A stretch of DNA of 64,000 nt, from assembly GCA_965227935.1 (NCBI GenBank), contig CBDDGS010000019.1:186001-250000 (forward strand), given 5' to 3'. Of this stretch, positions 9,601 through 17,982 are shown piece after piece. The notes below the pieces were generated by a model. That model did no database searches and was not told the origin of the DNA. It saw only the letters and a program-made list of their open reading frames with translations. Position 1 is the first letter of the stretch. The number at the start of each line of letters is the position of its first letter. The DNA is from JAWPMT01 sp965227935. Its GTDB lineage: Bacteria > Bacteroidota > Bacteroidia > Cytophagales > Cyclobacteriaceae. A program made the position numbers and the translations under genes.

Positions 9601-9888
9601 GGTTTGCCGGCGATGCTCAGGATGGATGGTGTCTACGAATTTGAGTTCTTTGATCTCTTCCTCCTGATAGCCAAGCTTATTTTTCCAGGCCTCATTGACG
9701 AAGATGATCTCTCCCCGAGGTTCAAAAACCTGTATCAGGTCACTGGAGCTATTGAAAAGTTCTTTGAAGTGGTGATTGGTGCGTTCAAGTGTTCGGGAAT
9801 GCTCTTTTTGAATGATGGTGAGCTTTTTCTGCAGTCCGATCACTTGCCTTTGCAGACTCTCAATTGATGCATCGATCATATCACCCAT
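6616..9888 (-). CDS. Hybrid histidine kinase: PAS-GAF-PAS-PAS-HisKA-HATPase-REC-HPt
   Basis: A 1090-residue cytoplasmic sensor kinase with no membrane segment. Order: short coiled coil (10-38), PAS (about 40-152), GAF-like (160-315), PAS (322-445), PAS (455-568), HisKA with His598 (NMSHEIRTPMNG), HATPase with the N box NLTSNAIKF and G boxes DSGIGI and GGTGLGL, receiver with Asp893 (IFMDIQMPKMDG), and HPt with His1033 (MHTLKGNAGTFG). It holds all phosphorelay modules except output, so phosphate probably passes to the single-domain regulator encoded next. The PAS and GAF domains suggest a small-molecule, redox or light signal; the ligand is unknown. It is divergent from miaA, with only 38 bp between starts. 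Confidence 0.93.
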   Translation of the reverse strand: MGDMIDASIESLQRQVIGLQKKLTIIQKEHSRTLERTNHHFKELFNSSSDLIQVFEPRGEIIFVNEAWKNKLGYQEEEIKELKFVDTIHPEHRRQTLEKLLKITAGIKSEKLDTVLTTKYGKNIFVKGLLTCVFEDDQAVEYQCIFYDITERIRAEKAQSLYYKIASLTIHHKKLDEFYDKVFEELRQFLKVKNFAIINKKSVFDGFQFIYKIDELPQEESMSNEINKELAAYTYEYGKGLIMYKEGIEKICRQKGIRGKTQIPNIWLGVLMKASNRPIGVMSIYSYGHEAAYNHKDLELLDFIAGQVSLALQRKIDESKIEDQAARLSAIFESSTHQIWSVDRKYNFTSFNQNFADSFLEYYGFEPEIGMGLLGPYKSLFNKQDSELWVQMYQEAFNGKIKNFQNCIVDDRGNKVWRDIFLNPIFLPDGSIREVSVIANDITEKKQNEKSLQESEEKFRNIFESFQDIYFRCTLPGVITMVSPSVQEVLGFTSRELLGKNIGDFFLSRESLRALVKVLLEQKRVRNFEGQSRTKSGEELQFLCNVRIVNHQGEEVEIEGVARDITPLKKTNEELREAKELAEHSLQIKERFLANMSHEIRTPMNGIIGMIDLLGSTNLDEEQSEYVRTVRKSSDTLLHILNDILDLSKIEAGKMELRKRPVRLVETFEKIYELFSQQAHLNNTHLYYHLDDKLPEYVMADETRLVQVISNLTSNAIKFSHTKGNINISIRVREEREDDMMFQVSVKDSGIGISEEDQELLFQSFSQLDNSSSKSYGGTGLGLVISKELVRSMGGEIGVVSTPGLGSTFWFTFPAEKVETPDVSEELAAPEAKIVREFTNTKPRVLLVDDNNINRKVASEILRKSGCDVAEAEDGFTAIDMVRKEVFDLIFMDIQMPKMDGVQATKEIKKLNIENLPPIVAMTAYSMEEDKAKFLSEGLDDYLPKPIKAIALIDKVKSWVNFAPKNVTGEVFVENTEDLVINQNTLNQLHKYGGKDLIQSVLDDFDKEARELITDSKKWLRKKNMEELQRAMHTLKGNAGTFGIEKLSKNAEYIEKKIKANNFKALKEDLEELEKTFMEFQEGYHNLFNN

Positions 9889-9926
9889 GGACTAAAATTA
9901 CGGAAATATTCCTAGTTTTAGTTTCC

Positions 9927-10865
9927 ATGACTGTCCGTACAGACCCATTCCTGATCTCTATAGTAGGGCCTACCGCCGTGGGGAAAACGGACCTGGCGAT
10001 TGAGCTGGCTCAGTTGCTGTCAACAGAGATCATCTCTGCTGATTCTCGGCAGTTTTTCCGCGAGATGAACATAGGTACCGCCAAGCCAACTCCCGATGAA
10101 CTGGAGATGGTGCCGCATCACTTCATTGACTCTCACAGCGTAAACGATGAATACAATGTCGGGGAATTTGAGCAAGATGTCATCGATACCCTTTCGGACC
10201 TTTTCAACTCCTATCAGCACGTTGTAATGGTGGGGGGATCTGGTTTGTATTGCAAAGCGGTATGGGAAGGGTTTGATAAGTTTCCTGCCATTGACCCAAT
10301 TGTTCGAAAAGGGCTGAGGGAGGAGCTTGTGGAGCACGGGCTATCGAAGCTGAGGATGGAGCTGAGGAAGACTGATCCTGCCTATTTTGAAGAGGTAGAC
10401 CTCAATAATCCGCAGAGAATTATCCGGGCGCTGGAGGTTTTTCGGTCAACGGGCAATCCATTTTCGTCTTATCGTCAGCAGCGGGAGAAAACGCCGAGAG
10501 AATTCACATCAGTGAAGATAGGGCTGGAGCTCCCTCGGGACGAGCTCTACGAGCGGATTGACCAGCGGATGGACCAAATGATTAATGAGGGTCTTTTCCA
10601 GGAAGCACAGTCTTTGCACGCTTACAAACACCTCAATGCCCTTCAAACGGTGGGTTACTCAGAGATCTTCAAATACTTCGAAGGGGAATACGACTACGAA
10701 GAGGCCGTTCGCCTCCTCAAACGCAACTCCCGGAGGTACGCCAAGCGGCAATTCACCTGGTTCAAGCGCGACCCAGATATTCGGTGGTTTGCGCCGACCG
10801 ATCGCGACGCAATCAAGAGTTACATTTTTGAAAAGCTGGAGCTAGATACTCAAGATCTCAACTAG
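9927..10865 (+). CDS. miaA: tRNA dimethylallyltransferase
   Basis: A 312-residue MiaA, which transfers a dimethylallyl group to N6 of A37 in tRNAs reading UNN codons. The P-loop GPTAVGKT is at residues 14-21, followed by ISADSRQFFREMNIGTAKP (substrate-binding DSRQ) and the typical PQRIIRALEV segment. The C-terminal LKRNSRRYAKRQFTWFKRD matches the tRNA-binding end. I use the ATG at 9927, because the in-frame extension to 9864 would run into the divergent kinase gene and has no family similarity. The gene overlaps convergent pfkA by 24 bp. Confidence 0.95.
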   Translation: MTVRTDPFLISIVGPTAVGKTDLAIELAQLLSTEIISADSRQFFREMNIGTAKPTPDELEMVPHHFIDSHSVNDEYNVGEFEQDVIDTLSDLFNSYQHVVMVGGSGLYCKAVWEGFDKFPAIDPIVRKGLREELVEHGLSKLRMELRKTDPAYFEEVDLNNPQRIIRALEVFRSTGNPFSSYRQQREKTPREFTSVKIGLELPRDELYERIDQRMDQMINEGLFQEAQSLHAYKHLNALQTVGYSEIFKYFEGEYDYEEAVRLLKRNSRRYAKRQFTWFKRDPDIRWFAPTDRDAIKSYIFEKLELDTQDLN

Positions 10866-11813
10866 ACGCATCAGGTCTTCATTGATGGGCTTGTTCTTAG
10901 AGATCGCCAGCTTGAAGCTCGTGTAGTGCACCTTTTTATCGATGATGCCGGCCATGACATTCGACTTACCGTTGAGGAGCCCTTCTACAGCTGCTACACC
11001 CAACCTTGAAGCCAAAATACGATCGAAGGAAGTAGGAGGTCCACCTCTTTGCAGGTGTCCAAGTGTAGACACGCGGATATCAAGATCGGGCAATTCAGCA
11101 GATACTTTTGAAGCAACCTCAATGGCGCTGCCTTGCTCGCCACCTTCGGCGACCACTACAATGGACGATGTCTTTTGTCGATCGCGGCCCTCTTTAAGCG
11201 TCTTGATCACATCATTGATCGTAGTGGAGGTCTCAGGTACCATGGCAAACTCAGCGCCCCCACCAATAGCACAGTGGATGGCAATATATCCTGAGTGGCG
11301 ACCCATCACTTCTACGAAGAAGACACGATCATGCGAGTTGGCAGTGTCTCGTATCTTGTCTACTGCGTCCAGGGCGGTGTTGACTGCCGTGTCAAAACCA
11401 ATGGTGTAGTCGGAGCCGTAGAGGTCATTATCGATCGTGCCCGGCGCTCCTACGACTGGAATACCGTACTCCTCGAAGAAGATATTTGCCCCAGTGAAAG
11501 TGCCGTCGCCTCCGATCGCTACGAGACCCTCAATGCCTCTTTTCGTGAGTTGCTTGTGTGCCCGCTCACGCCCTTCCTGGGTCATGAATTCCTTGCTACG
11601 CGCTGACTTTAGAATTGTTCCTCCCTTTTGCAGGATGTTGCTCACGGAATAGGACTTCATCTTGTAGATGTCGCCTTCAATCATTCCGTTGTAGCCATAC
11701 TTGATGCCGTAGACGTCGATGCCGAAATACAGGGCGCTGCGAACGACGGACCGCAGGCATGCATTCATCCCCGGTGCATCTCCTCCCGATGTAAAAACTC
11801 CGATACTCTTCAT
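10842..11813 (-). CDS. pfkA: 6-phosphofructokinase, ATP-dependent type
   Basis: A 323-residue PfkA phosphorylating fructose 6-phosphate to the 1,6-bisphosphate. Signatures: TSGGDAPGMNACLR at the N-terminus, the ATP site GGDGT (101-105; Gly104 rather than Asp points to ATP and not pyrophosphate), GTIDNDL with catalytic Asp128, and EVMGRHSGYIA and LGHLQRGGPPTSFDR for sugar and effector binding. Length matches the bacterial family. Its 3' end overlaps miaA from the opposite strand by 24 bp. About 218 bp without a gene lie upstream; I saw no convincing regulatory motif there. Confidence 0.96.
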   Translation of the reverse strand: MKSIGVFTSGGDAPGMNACLRSVVRSALYFGIDVYGIKYGYNGMIEGDIYKMKSYSVSNILQKGGTILKSARSKEFMTQEGRERAHKQLTKRGIEGLVAIGGDGTFTGANIFFEEYGIPVVGAPGTIDNDLYGSDYTIGFDTAVNTALDAVDKIRDTANSHDRVFFVEVMGRHSGYIAIHCAIGGGAEFAMVPETSTTINDVIKTLKEGRDRQKTSSIVVVAEGGEQGSAIEVASKVSAELPDLDIRVSTLGHLQRGGPPTSFDRILASRLGVAAVEGLLNGKSNVMAGIIDKKVHYTSFKLAISKNKPINEDLMRLVEILSI

Positions 11814-12031
11814 ATGCTGAATAATAGTTGGGTGGGACGTCGTTTATTCGCGTGGAATCTCAATGAGTCTCTCTGGGTTACTACGATTGATTCGTTGGGT
11901 CCGTTTTGATATCAGCCTCTCCTAAATCGGCGCCAATATTAATTGAAAAAAGATGGCCAAAGAAATTTCACTTCGATATTTCAGGTGAATGTTTCACTAT
12001 TCATAGCCGACACCACTTATGCAAACGTTGC

Positions 12032-13537
12032 TCAGTGCGATCCCTTGCTTATTTTATTCTTTGCAATGCCAAGGAAGTGGTTCACTACGTAATTGAGGTT
12101 CGGGGATACATGGAGCCAATATAAAGGCAGGAAATAGAGAATCGTAATGACCAAAGACCTCAGCGCAATTGCCATTATGGTGCCAGATTGAAATGGTAGT
12201 TGACTCACAATCAGGAAGACCAAACCACCAACGATGTAGGTCACAAGTATTTTCAGGCTGAATGGTTGGATCCCAAATTGGTGCCAGATGAAAATCATTT
12301 TCACAAGGTTGAATAGAAAGGTGCTGATCAGAGAAGCCAATGCCGCTCCATTCAATCCATACTTTGGGATCAGGAGCCAGTTCAATACAATGTTGAGTAC
12401 CATGAACATGCCTATGAGCGGTACGTTGTATCGAAAGAGCCTCGAGAAAGAAATGATGGCCGCATTCACGCTGAAAGTCATATCCGTCAGCTTGGCGAAG
12501 GCTATGATGATGACTACTGTGAAACCGGTCCGCAGTTCATCCCCTTTTGGGATTAGCAGAAAAAGATCCTCCAGAGACATCGTAATACCTAGCAGAAGGA
12601 CCACGGCCACCAACGTCTGATCGATGGCTACAGACTTATACATCTTTCTGATGTCGTCCATCCTTTTTTCACGAAAGTAGATGCTCAATTTGGGTCCGAT
12701 GATCTCTGCCACTACTCGGCGGGGAATCTCGATGATGACGGCGATGTAGAAAACGAGCGTGTAGATACCATTGGCAGTTAGCCCCAGGTATTTGGTGATG
12801 AAGATCTGGTCAATGTTTAGTAGAATGACAGAGCTGAGGCCCATCAGCATGGAGAAACCCGCAAATTCCAGAATTCTCTTTCTCCATATTTTCCTGACCT
12901 TGATGAGTGATAGCTTGATGCGAAAATCATGCTGACGAACGAGGAACGTGGTCAAAACGATGATAGCAATGGAGTAATGGAATAGGACGATGTAGATCGC
13001 CACAGAAAACTCCAGAACACCCAATCCCACGAGCAGCGCCATGAGAAAGGAAAAGATGCGCATGAATATCTCGCGAAGGAAGTTGGGGAGAACAATGTTG
13101 AGGTGTATGCGCGAGACCCTGTCCAGAAGGCTGAAGATCACGATGAGAAAAGTGAGAATGACGGTCACATGGAAGTATTCCAGGTACTTCTCTCCATTCT
13201 CTCCAAAGAAGTCTCGGATCACGGGGTAGAAGACATACAATATGCCAGTCAATAACAGGAAAGCCACCGTAGGCACAGCAAAAGCGAAGGTGTAAAGGCC
13301 GGTCTTGCGCTTCCGATCGTCTGCGAAATAGGGGAAAAACTTAACGATCACAGGTCCAAAACCCATCATCGCAAACGGAGCGAGTATCATGGCATTGGAA
13401 ATGATCAGCCGATACAAGCCTAGTTCTTCCAAAGTAAAGAACTTGGGGAAGAAGATAATGGTGTTGATGTACCCAATAGCAACACCGCTATAGACCGTGA
13501 TCGCGGCCCAAAATCCTTGTTTGATTGACTGACTCAT
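12032..13537 (-). CDS. Polysaccharide flippase / MOP-family transporter (Wzx-like)
   Basis: A 501-residue integral membrane protein with about 14 hydrophobic segments, starting GFWAAITVYSGVAIGYINT and containing ITKYLGLTANGIYTLVFYI and YGLNGAALASLISTF, typical of lipopolysaccharide/O-antigen exporters of the MOP superfamily. Such proteins move lipid-linked glycans across the inner membrane. No glycosyltransferases surround it, so the glycan is unknown. The class V aminotransferase gene lies directly upstream on the same strand (25 bp), suggesting co-transcription. Confidence 0.85.
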   Translation of the reverse strand: MSQSIKQGFWAAITVYSGVAIGYINTIIFFPKFFTLEELGLYRLIISNAMILAPFAMMGFGPVIVKFFPYFADDRKRKTGLYTFAFAVPTVAFLLLTGILYVFYPVIRDFFGENGEKYLEYFHVTVILTFLIVIFSLLDRVSRIHLNIVLPNFLREIFMRIFSFLMALLVGLGVLEFSVAIYIVLFHYSIAIIVLTTFLVRQHDFRIKLSLIKVRKIWRKRILEFAGFSMLMGLSSVILLNIDQIFITKYLGLTANGIYTLVFYIAVIIEIPRRVVAEIIGPKLSIYFREKRMDDIRKMYKSVAIDQTLVAVVLLLGITMSLEDLFLLIPKGDELRTGFTVVIIIAFAKLTDMTFSVNAAIISFSRLFRYNVPLIGMFMVLNIVLNWLLIPKYGLNGAALASLISTFLFNLVKMIFIWHQFGIQPFSLKILVTYIVGGLVFLIVSQLPFQSGTIMAIALRSLVITILYFLPLYWLHVSPNLNYVVNHFLGIAKNKISKGSH

Positions 13538-13562
13538 TCAATAAGTGGCTCCATCCCTGATA

Positions 13563-14627
13563 TCAGTTGGATCTCAGTACCGAAAGTAATCTGTCGATGT
13601 CGTTCTCATCATTGTAGAAGTGAGGAGACAGGCGCACTTTCCCGCGCTGCTTTGAGGTTTGGATACCGTCCTTTACCATGAGTTCATAGTCTCCATCTTT
13701 CGTCATCAACTGAAAGATAGTGGACCTGGAACTGGGATGTTGCTTCACTTCAAAATTGGCTGCCGTCAAGGCTTCGATCAATTGGTCGCGGTACCGGATG
13801 TTTCTTTGGGTGATGGCGTCGATTCCCAGCTTTGTGATCAGCTGCAAGCCCTCGTGTAGCCCCAGCACATTGAAGAACAGTGCATTGCCCACCTCCAGCG
13901 AGGCCGCGCCCGTTTTGGCCATGCCGCTGCCAAAATCAATACTATTCCATCCCTGAAAGGCCTTGAAGGTCGGTAATAGGTCTTCCGACACGTAGCCTAT
14001 TGCCACGCCATAACCTGCAAGCAGCCACTTAAACGAACTGCTAAGGAATACCATCGACACATCAGGATCGACCTCAAACGGAATGGCCCCTAGTCCCTGC
14101 GTGCCGTCCAGAATGATCGTGCAGTCATATCGCTTGCACCAGTCGAAGATCCTTGGTAGATCAATCTCGAAGCCATCGGCCGACTGAACCCAACTGATAG
14201 AGAGGATTTTCCGACCTTCAGCCATTAAAGGTTCCAGCCGCGAATAAAACCCATCGTCATTTGGGACCATCTCAATCGGATGGCGATTGGTCTGCCAGGG
14301 CAGTAGCACTGAAGGGAAGTCCGTCTCCATCAAGACCACTGGGCGGTTGGGGAGGTAGAGACTGGCCAGATTGATGCCTGTGGATACATTGGGTAGAAAG
14401 AATGTCGCATCCACTGGGCAACTCATGAGCTCGGCAGCCAGTGCTCGGGCCTGTTCATACTTTTCTATCCATTCTCCAAATTCCCAGGAACCATGCTCGG
14501 AAAGGCTGCCAACATATCTTGATTGTAGGTCAACGACAGGCTGTGGCAGGGCACAAAACCGAGCCGTGTTGAAGTAGGTATAGTTCTTCAGAATTGGGAA
14601 TAGACTTCTGGCTTCACTCCATGTCAT
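13563..14627 (-). CDS. Class V aminotransferase (PLP-dependent, cysteine-desulfurase-like fold)
   Basis: A 354-residue fold-type I PLP enzyme. The N-terminus YTYFNTARFCALPQPV, the PLP-phosphate region (PNVSTGINLA), the Asp pairing with the pyridine nitrogen (TIILDGTQGLGAIP) and the Schiff-base Lys in SSSFKWLLAGYG are all visible. The family includes cysteine desulfurases, isopenicillin-N-epimerase-like proteins and serine-pyruvate aminotransferases; the active-site cysteine loop of true IscS/SufS is not apparent. The specific reaction is therefore open. It is followed by the flippase and preceded (34 bp) by the TauE-type permease gene on the same strand. Confidence 0.85.
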   Translation of the reverse strand: MTWSEARSLFPILKNYTYFNTARFCALPQPVVDLQSRYVGSLSEHGSWEFGEWIEKYEQARALAAELMSCPVDATFFLPNVSTGINLASLYLPNRPVVLMETDFPSVLLPWQTNRHPIEMVPNDDGFYSRLEPLMAEGRKILSISWVQSADGFEIDLPRIFDWCKRYDCTIILDGTQGLGAIPFEVDPDVSMVFLSSSFKWLLAGYGVAIGYVSEDLLPTFKAFQGWNSIDFGSGMAKTGAASLEVGNALFFNVLGLHEGLQLITKLGIDAITQRNIRYRDQLIEALTAANFEVKQHPSSRSTIFQLMTKDGDYELMVKDGIQTSKQRGKVRLSPHFYNDENDIDRLLSVLRSN

Positions 14628-14661
14628 CAGGTGCCTTATTTGAAAAGTTTCAGGAATTCAA

Positions 14662-15414
14662 TTAGGTAAAAAACCACAGCTTAATTGCCAGGGCCGTCAC
14701 GGTAACAATCAGAATCAGTCGGATCCATTTGTCGTCTTTATTGACGGACCACCTACTGGCGATCCACCCGCCCGAGGCATTGCCAATGGCAAGGGTAAGT
14801 CCATAATCCCATTGGATTTTGTCCTCTATAAAAAAGACGACCAGCGCAAAGACACTATACATCAGTATCACCATCACCTTTACACTGTTGGTCTTGGCCA
14901 TTCCCAAGCCATGAATATTGGTGAGCAGCGCGATGACCAGAAAGCCCACACCCGCCTGAATAAAGCCTCCGTAAATCCCAATGCCAAAAAAGGCGATGAT
15001 GCTCCATGTATTCCTTTGGCGTGAGAAATGCTCGTCGGCCACTTTGCTCGCGAGGTAGGGTTTCAAAATCGTGAGTCCCATCACTATGAGCATCACTATA
15101 GCCAGGATGCGATTGAAGAGTGCACCGCTGATGTCCACCGCGATCATGGCACCAACAATAGCTCCCAGCGATGCGGTAATTCCAAGCCAAAGGGAGAAGG
15201 GAAAGAGAAACACGCCTTTGCTGCGAAATCCCTGGACTGCAAAGATGTTTTGGAGGAATATGGCAACGCGATTAGATGCGTTGGCGTCTACGCTAGGCAG
15301 GCCCATGAAGATCAGGAGAGGCAAGGAGATCAATGATCCTCCCCCGGCAATGGTGTTGATGAAGCCGGCAAATAGTCCGGCGCCGATCAAAAGGACAAAT
15401 TCCTCCGGGCTCAA
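14662..15414 (-). CDS. TauE/SafE-family sulfite exporter-like permease
   Basis: A 250-residue membrane protein with about eight hydrophobic helices. The N-terminal GFINTIAGGGSLISLPLLIF and the internal repeat GIYGGFIQAGVGF are hallmarks of TauE/SafE permeases, which export sulfite, sulfoacetate or related organosulfur anions. The start is TTG at 15414, overlapping the TGA of folK as TTGA, so translation is probably coupled to folK. No sulfonate-degrading genes are nearby, so the substrate is not predictable. Confidence 0.87.
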   Translation of the reverse strand: MSPEEFVLLIGAGLFAGFINTIAGGGSLISLPLLIFMGLPSVDANASNRVAIFLQNIFAVQGFRSKGVFLFPFSLWLGITASLGAIVGAMIAVDISGALFNRILAIVMLIVMGLTILKPYLASKVADEHFSRQRNTWSIIAFFGIGIYGGFIQAGVGFLVIALLTNIHGLGMAKTNSVKVMVILMYSVFALVVFFIEDKIQWDYGLTLAIGNASGGWIASRWSVNKDDKWIRLILIVTVTALAIKLWFFT

Positions 15415-15908
15415 AGTGAAATTGCGTATTCGGTGCGAGTGACCTCCAGGGGATCCTCGACCACATCCAACAACTGTTTTTGGGTTTTGCCTAGTCCCGG
15501 GTGAAAGAACTCTGAGGCAATTTCGACCAGAGGCATAAGCGTGAAACGCCTGCCAGGGATTCCGGGGTGCGGTATCTGCAAGGTCTCACTGCTGAGGATT
15601 TCATGGTGATAGTAGAGAATATCTACGTCGATGCTTCTCTCTGCCCATTTTTCATGACGAACACGACCTATTGCCGACTCGACTTGCTGACAAAGAAGGA
15701 GCAATTCCTGTGCAGAGAGATCCGTCTCTATTTGTAAGGCAACGTTGAGAAACCACTGCTGATCGGTCTTGCCCCACGGCGCTGTCTCGTAGATGGAAGA
15801 TGATCGAACAATACGTAGCCTCTCACCTGAGAGCAAGTTGCAAGCCCTTTGCAGGTGCTCAAGCCTGTTATCGATGTTGCTCCCCAACAATAGAAAGATC
15901 CCGCTCAT
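15411..15908 (-). CDS. folK: 2-amino-4-hydroxy-6-hydroxymethyldihydropteridine pyrophosphokinase
   Basis: A 165-residue HPPK, which activates the pterin with ATP in folate synthesis. FLLLGSNIDNRLEHLQRA opens the protein; SSIYETAPWG, QWFLNVALQIET and the signature RHEKWAERSIDVDILYY (metal-binding DVD) follow, then HPGIPGRRFTLMPLVEI. Length and motifs are standard. It begins a minus-strand run that continues through the TauE permease and aminotransferase genes. Confidence 0.96.
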   Translation of the reverse strand: MSGIFLLLGSNIDNRLEHLQRACNLLSGERLRIVRSSSIYETAPWGKTDQQWFLNVALQIETDLSAQELLLLCQQVESAIGRVRHEKWAERSIDVDILYYHHEILSSETLQIPHPGIPGRRFTLMPLVEIASEFFHPGLGKTQKQLLDVVEDPLEVTRTEYAISL

Positions 15909-15993
15909 AACAATTGGTTCAACCTGGACTATTCATTGGAATTTTGTTATGAAGGGCTAAAGTGCAAAAAAGTCTGACGGTCCGCCGCAGCGG

Positions 15994-16116
15994 CACTTAG
16001 GTGAGGAGGCATAGCCAAAGCTATGGTGACGAATCAGTTCTACGTTAAGTGGCTGACTTTGAAGTAATTTAGTCATGCAATAGAAAGTCTAATGAATAAT
16101 CCAGGTTAAAACTAAA
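15994..16116 (+). repeat. Structured repeat element, copy A (possible ncRNA)
   Basis: A 123-bp intergenic element matching a second copy at 41076-41198. Identical blocks are ACTTAGGTGAGGAGGCATA (15995-16013), TATGGTGACGA (16022-16032) and GGTTAAAACTAAA (16104-16116). CACTTA (15994-15999) pairs with TAAGTG (16046-16051). Inside it CATAGC (16010-16015) pairs with GCTATG (16020-16025) around a CAAA loop. In the other copy this inner stem is CATAAT/ATTATG, so the last two pairs differ but pairing is kept. It lies between divergent folK and sppA, about 90 bp before the sppA start. The strand is by convention. Confidence 0.6.
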
Positions 16117-16138
16117 TGTCCTAAACTGATTACATCAT

Positions 16139-16146
16139 TAGTTTTG
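16139..16146 (+). promoter_or_regulatory. Possible Bacteroidota -7 promoter element for sppA
   Basis: TAGTTTTG fits the Bacteroidota TAnnTTTG consensus and lies 62 bp before the sppA ATG. No good -33 TTG box was found at the usual distance, so support is weak. A small hairpin (AGGGC at 16175-16179 with GCCCT at 16185-16189) would fall in the 5' UTR. Confidence 0.25.
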
Positions 16147-16208
16147 TTGAAAATAAGTTCAAAGAAAATCCTTGAGGGCGCGATGCCCTGAACATACTCA
16201 AAAGATTC

Positions 16209-17945
16209 ATGGCATTTCTCCGCAATTTTCTGGCTTCATTCCTGGCCCTGATCATTTTCTTTTTCTTCTTGTTCATCATCACGATCGGTTTCTTCGCGGC
16301 TATTTCGGCTGAGGAGACGCCAGTTGTCAGTGAGAACTCCGTTTTACATCTGAAGTTGAGCGGGATCATCAGGGATCGGTCCATCGAAGATCCTTTTGAG
16401 GAGATTTTTGTGAATGGCCCGAAAACCACAAGTCTGATGGACCTGCTAAGGGTCATCGAGGAAGCCAAAGAAGATCCCAATATCAAGGGCATATATATGG
16501 AACACATGTTCCTCGCCGCGGGATTTTCCAGTCTCCTTGAGATCAGGGACGCACTTTTGGACTTCAAGGAGTCCGGTAAGTTTCTCTATTCCTATGGGGC
16601 ATTTGTCAGCGAAGCCGATTATTTCCTTGCCTCAGTCGCCGATGAAATCTATCTGCACCCGGAGGGTAGCCTCGAATTCAATGGCCTCACGGCCACGATC
16701 ACCTTCTATAAAGGACTTTTCGATAAGCTTGAAATAGAACCCGAGATCTTCCGCGTCGGAGAGTTCAAGGGTGCTGTAGAGCCCTTTATCAGAAAAGATC
16801 TAAGTCCTGAAAATGAACTGCAACTGACTACTTTGCTCAATGACGTTAACCAAACCTACCTTGATGAGGTAGCGGAATCGTTGGAAATAGATGTAGAGCG
16901 CCTGAAGGAGATCCAGCAGAAAATGGAGGCCCAGTTGCCCCAGGAGTTTGAGGAGCTGAAGCTGGTGACGAAGGTCGGGTACGAGGACGAGATCAAACAG
17001 TTGATCATGGATCAGGTGGGAGAGGAGGACATCGATGATGTCAACTTCATTACTGCCAAAAAATACCGCATGTCATTGGGTGCCGGAGAGTACTCCTCTA
17101 ATCGAATAGCAGTCATCATGGCCGAAGGTGCCATCGTGATGAATGGGGAAGCCAACCAGGACATCATCGGGGAGCAGATTGCCAATGAAATTCGCAAGGC
17201 GCGGGAGAGTAGCTCTACGAAAGCCATCGTCTTGCGCGTCAATTCTCCTGGTGGGAGTATTACTGCCTCAGATATGATTTGGCGAGAGGTGGAGCTTACT
17301 CGTGGTGTAAAACCCATCATCGCTTCGATGTCTGACTATGCGGCCTCAGGGGGCTACTACATTGCTATGGCGGCAGATACCATCGTCGCCCAGCCCAACA
17401 CGATCACTGGGTCCATCGGTATTTTTAGTATGCTCTTCAATTTTGGTGAGTTTCTCGAGAATAAGCTAGGCATCACAAATGATGTGGTGAGCACCGGGGA
17501 ATTCTCGGACTATATCACGGTGACAAGACCACTAACCGATCAGGAAAGAGCAATCATCCAAAGGTCGGTGGAAAAGGGATACAACTCCTTTATCAGCAAG
17601 GCCGCAGCAGGGAGGGACATGTCGCAGGAGGAATTGGTGAAGTTGGCGGGAGGAAGGGTATGGTCCGGCGCGGAGGCCAAGCGCAGTGGACTCGTAGACG
17701 TACTTGGAAGCTTCGAGGATGCCATTCAGTTGGCGGCCGAAGCAGCAGGAGTGGAGGACGATTACCGAGTGGGGTATTACCCCCAGCCAAAGCCTTTTAT
17801 TGAGCAGGTGTTGACGTCACTCACAGGCGAGGCGGCAAAAGTTCTCCAACCCGACATTGAGGTACCTCATTTGAAGGAACTGAAAGAAATTGCCAAGATG
17901 AGAGGAATCCAGGCGAGAATGCTTGGTGAAATTGAAATAAATTAG
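16209..17945 (+). CDS. sppA: Signal peptide peptidase SppA, long (67K) type
   Basis: A 578-residue membrane protease that cleaves remnant signal peptides. One N-terminal membrane segment (about residues 9-33) is followed by two tandem ClpP-like domains. The Ser-Lys dyad is split between them as in E. coli SppA: Lys187 in FRVGEFKGAVEPF and Ser380 in YAASGGYYIA. NSPGGSITASD lies before the nucleophile and TGSIGIF after it. Length and architecture match the long family, so it should be active. It starts a plus-strand run with bioB 37 bp downstream. Confidence 0.95.
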   Translation: MAFLRNFLASFLALIIFFFFLFIITIGFFAAISAEETPVVSENSVLHLKLSGIIRDRSIEDPFEEIFVNGPKTTSLMDLLRVIEEAKEDPNIKGIYMEHMFLAAGFSSLLEIRDALLDFKESGKFLYSYGAFVSEADYFLASVADEIYLHPEGSLEFNGLTATITFYKGLFDKLEIEPEIFRVGEFKGAVEPFIRKDLSPENELQLTTLLNDVNQTYLDEVAESLEIDVERLKEIQQKMEAQLPQEFEELKLVTKVGYEDEIKQLIMDQVGEEDIDDVNFITAKKYRMSLGAGEYSSNRIAVIMAEGAIVMNGEANQDIIGEQIANEIRKARESSSTKAIVLRVNSPGGSITASDMIWREVELTRGVKPIIASMSDYAASGGYYIAMAADTIVAQPNTITGSIGIFSMLFNFGEFLENKLGITNDVVSTGEFSDYITVTRPLTDQERAIIQRSVEKGYNSFISKAAAGRDMSQEELVKLAGGRVWSGAEAKRSGLVDVLGSFEDAIQLAAEAAGVEDDYRVGYYPQPKPFIEQVLTSLTGEAAKVLQPDIEVPHLKELKEIAKMRGIQARMLGEIEIN

Positions 17946-17982
17946 GCACTGACATATTTTGAACTAGACGAGACCACAACCG

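Noticed and set aside
9864..9926. An N-terminal extension of miaA to a TTG at 9864
   Set aside because: It would overlap the divergent kinase coding sequence, and the extra residues do not match the family; the ATG at 9927 fits.
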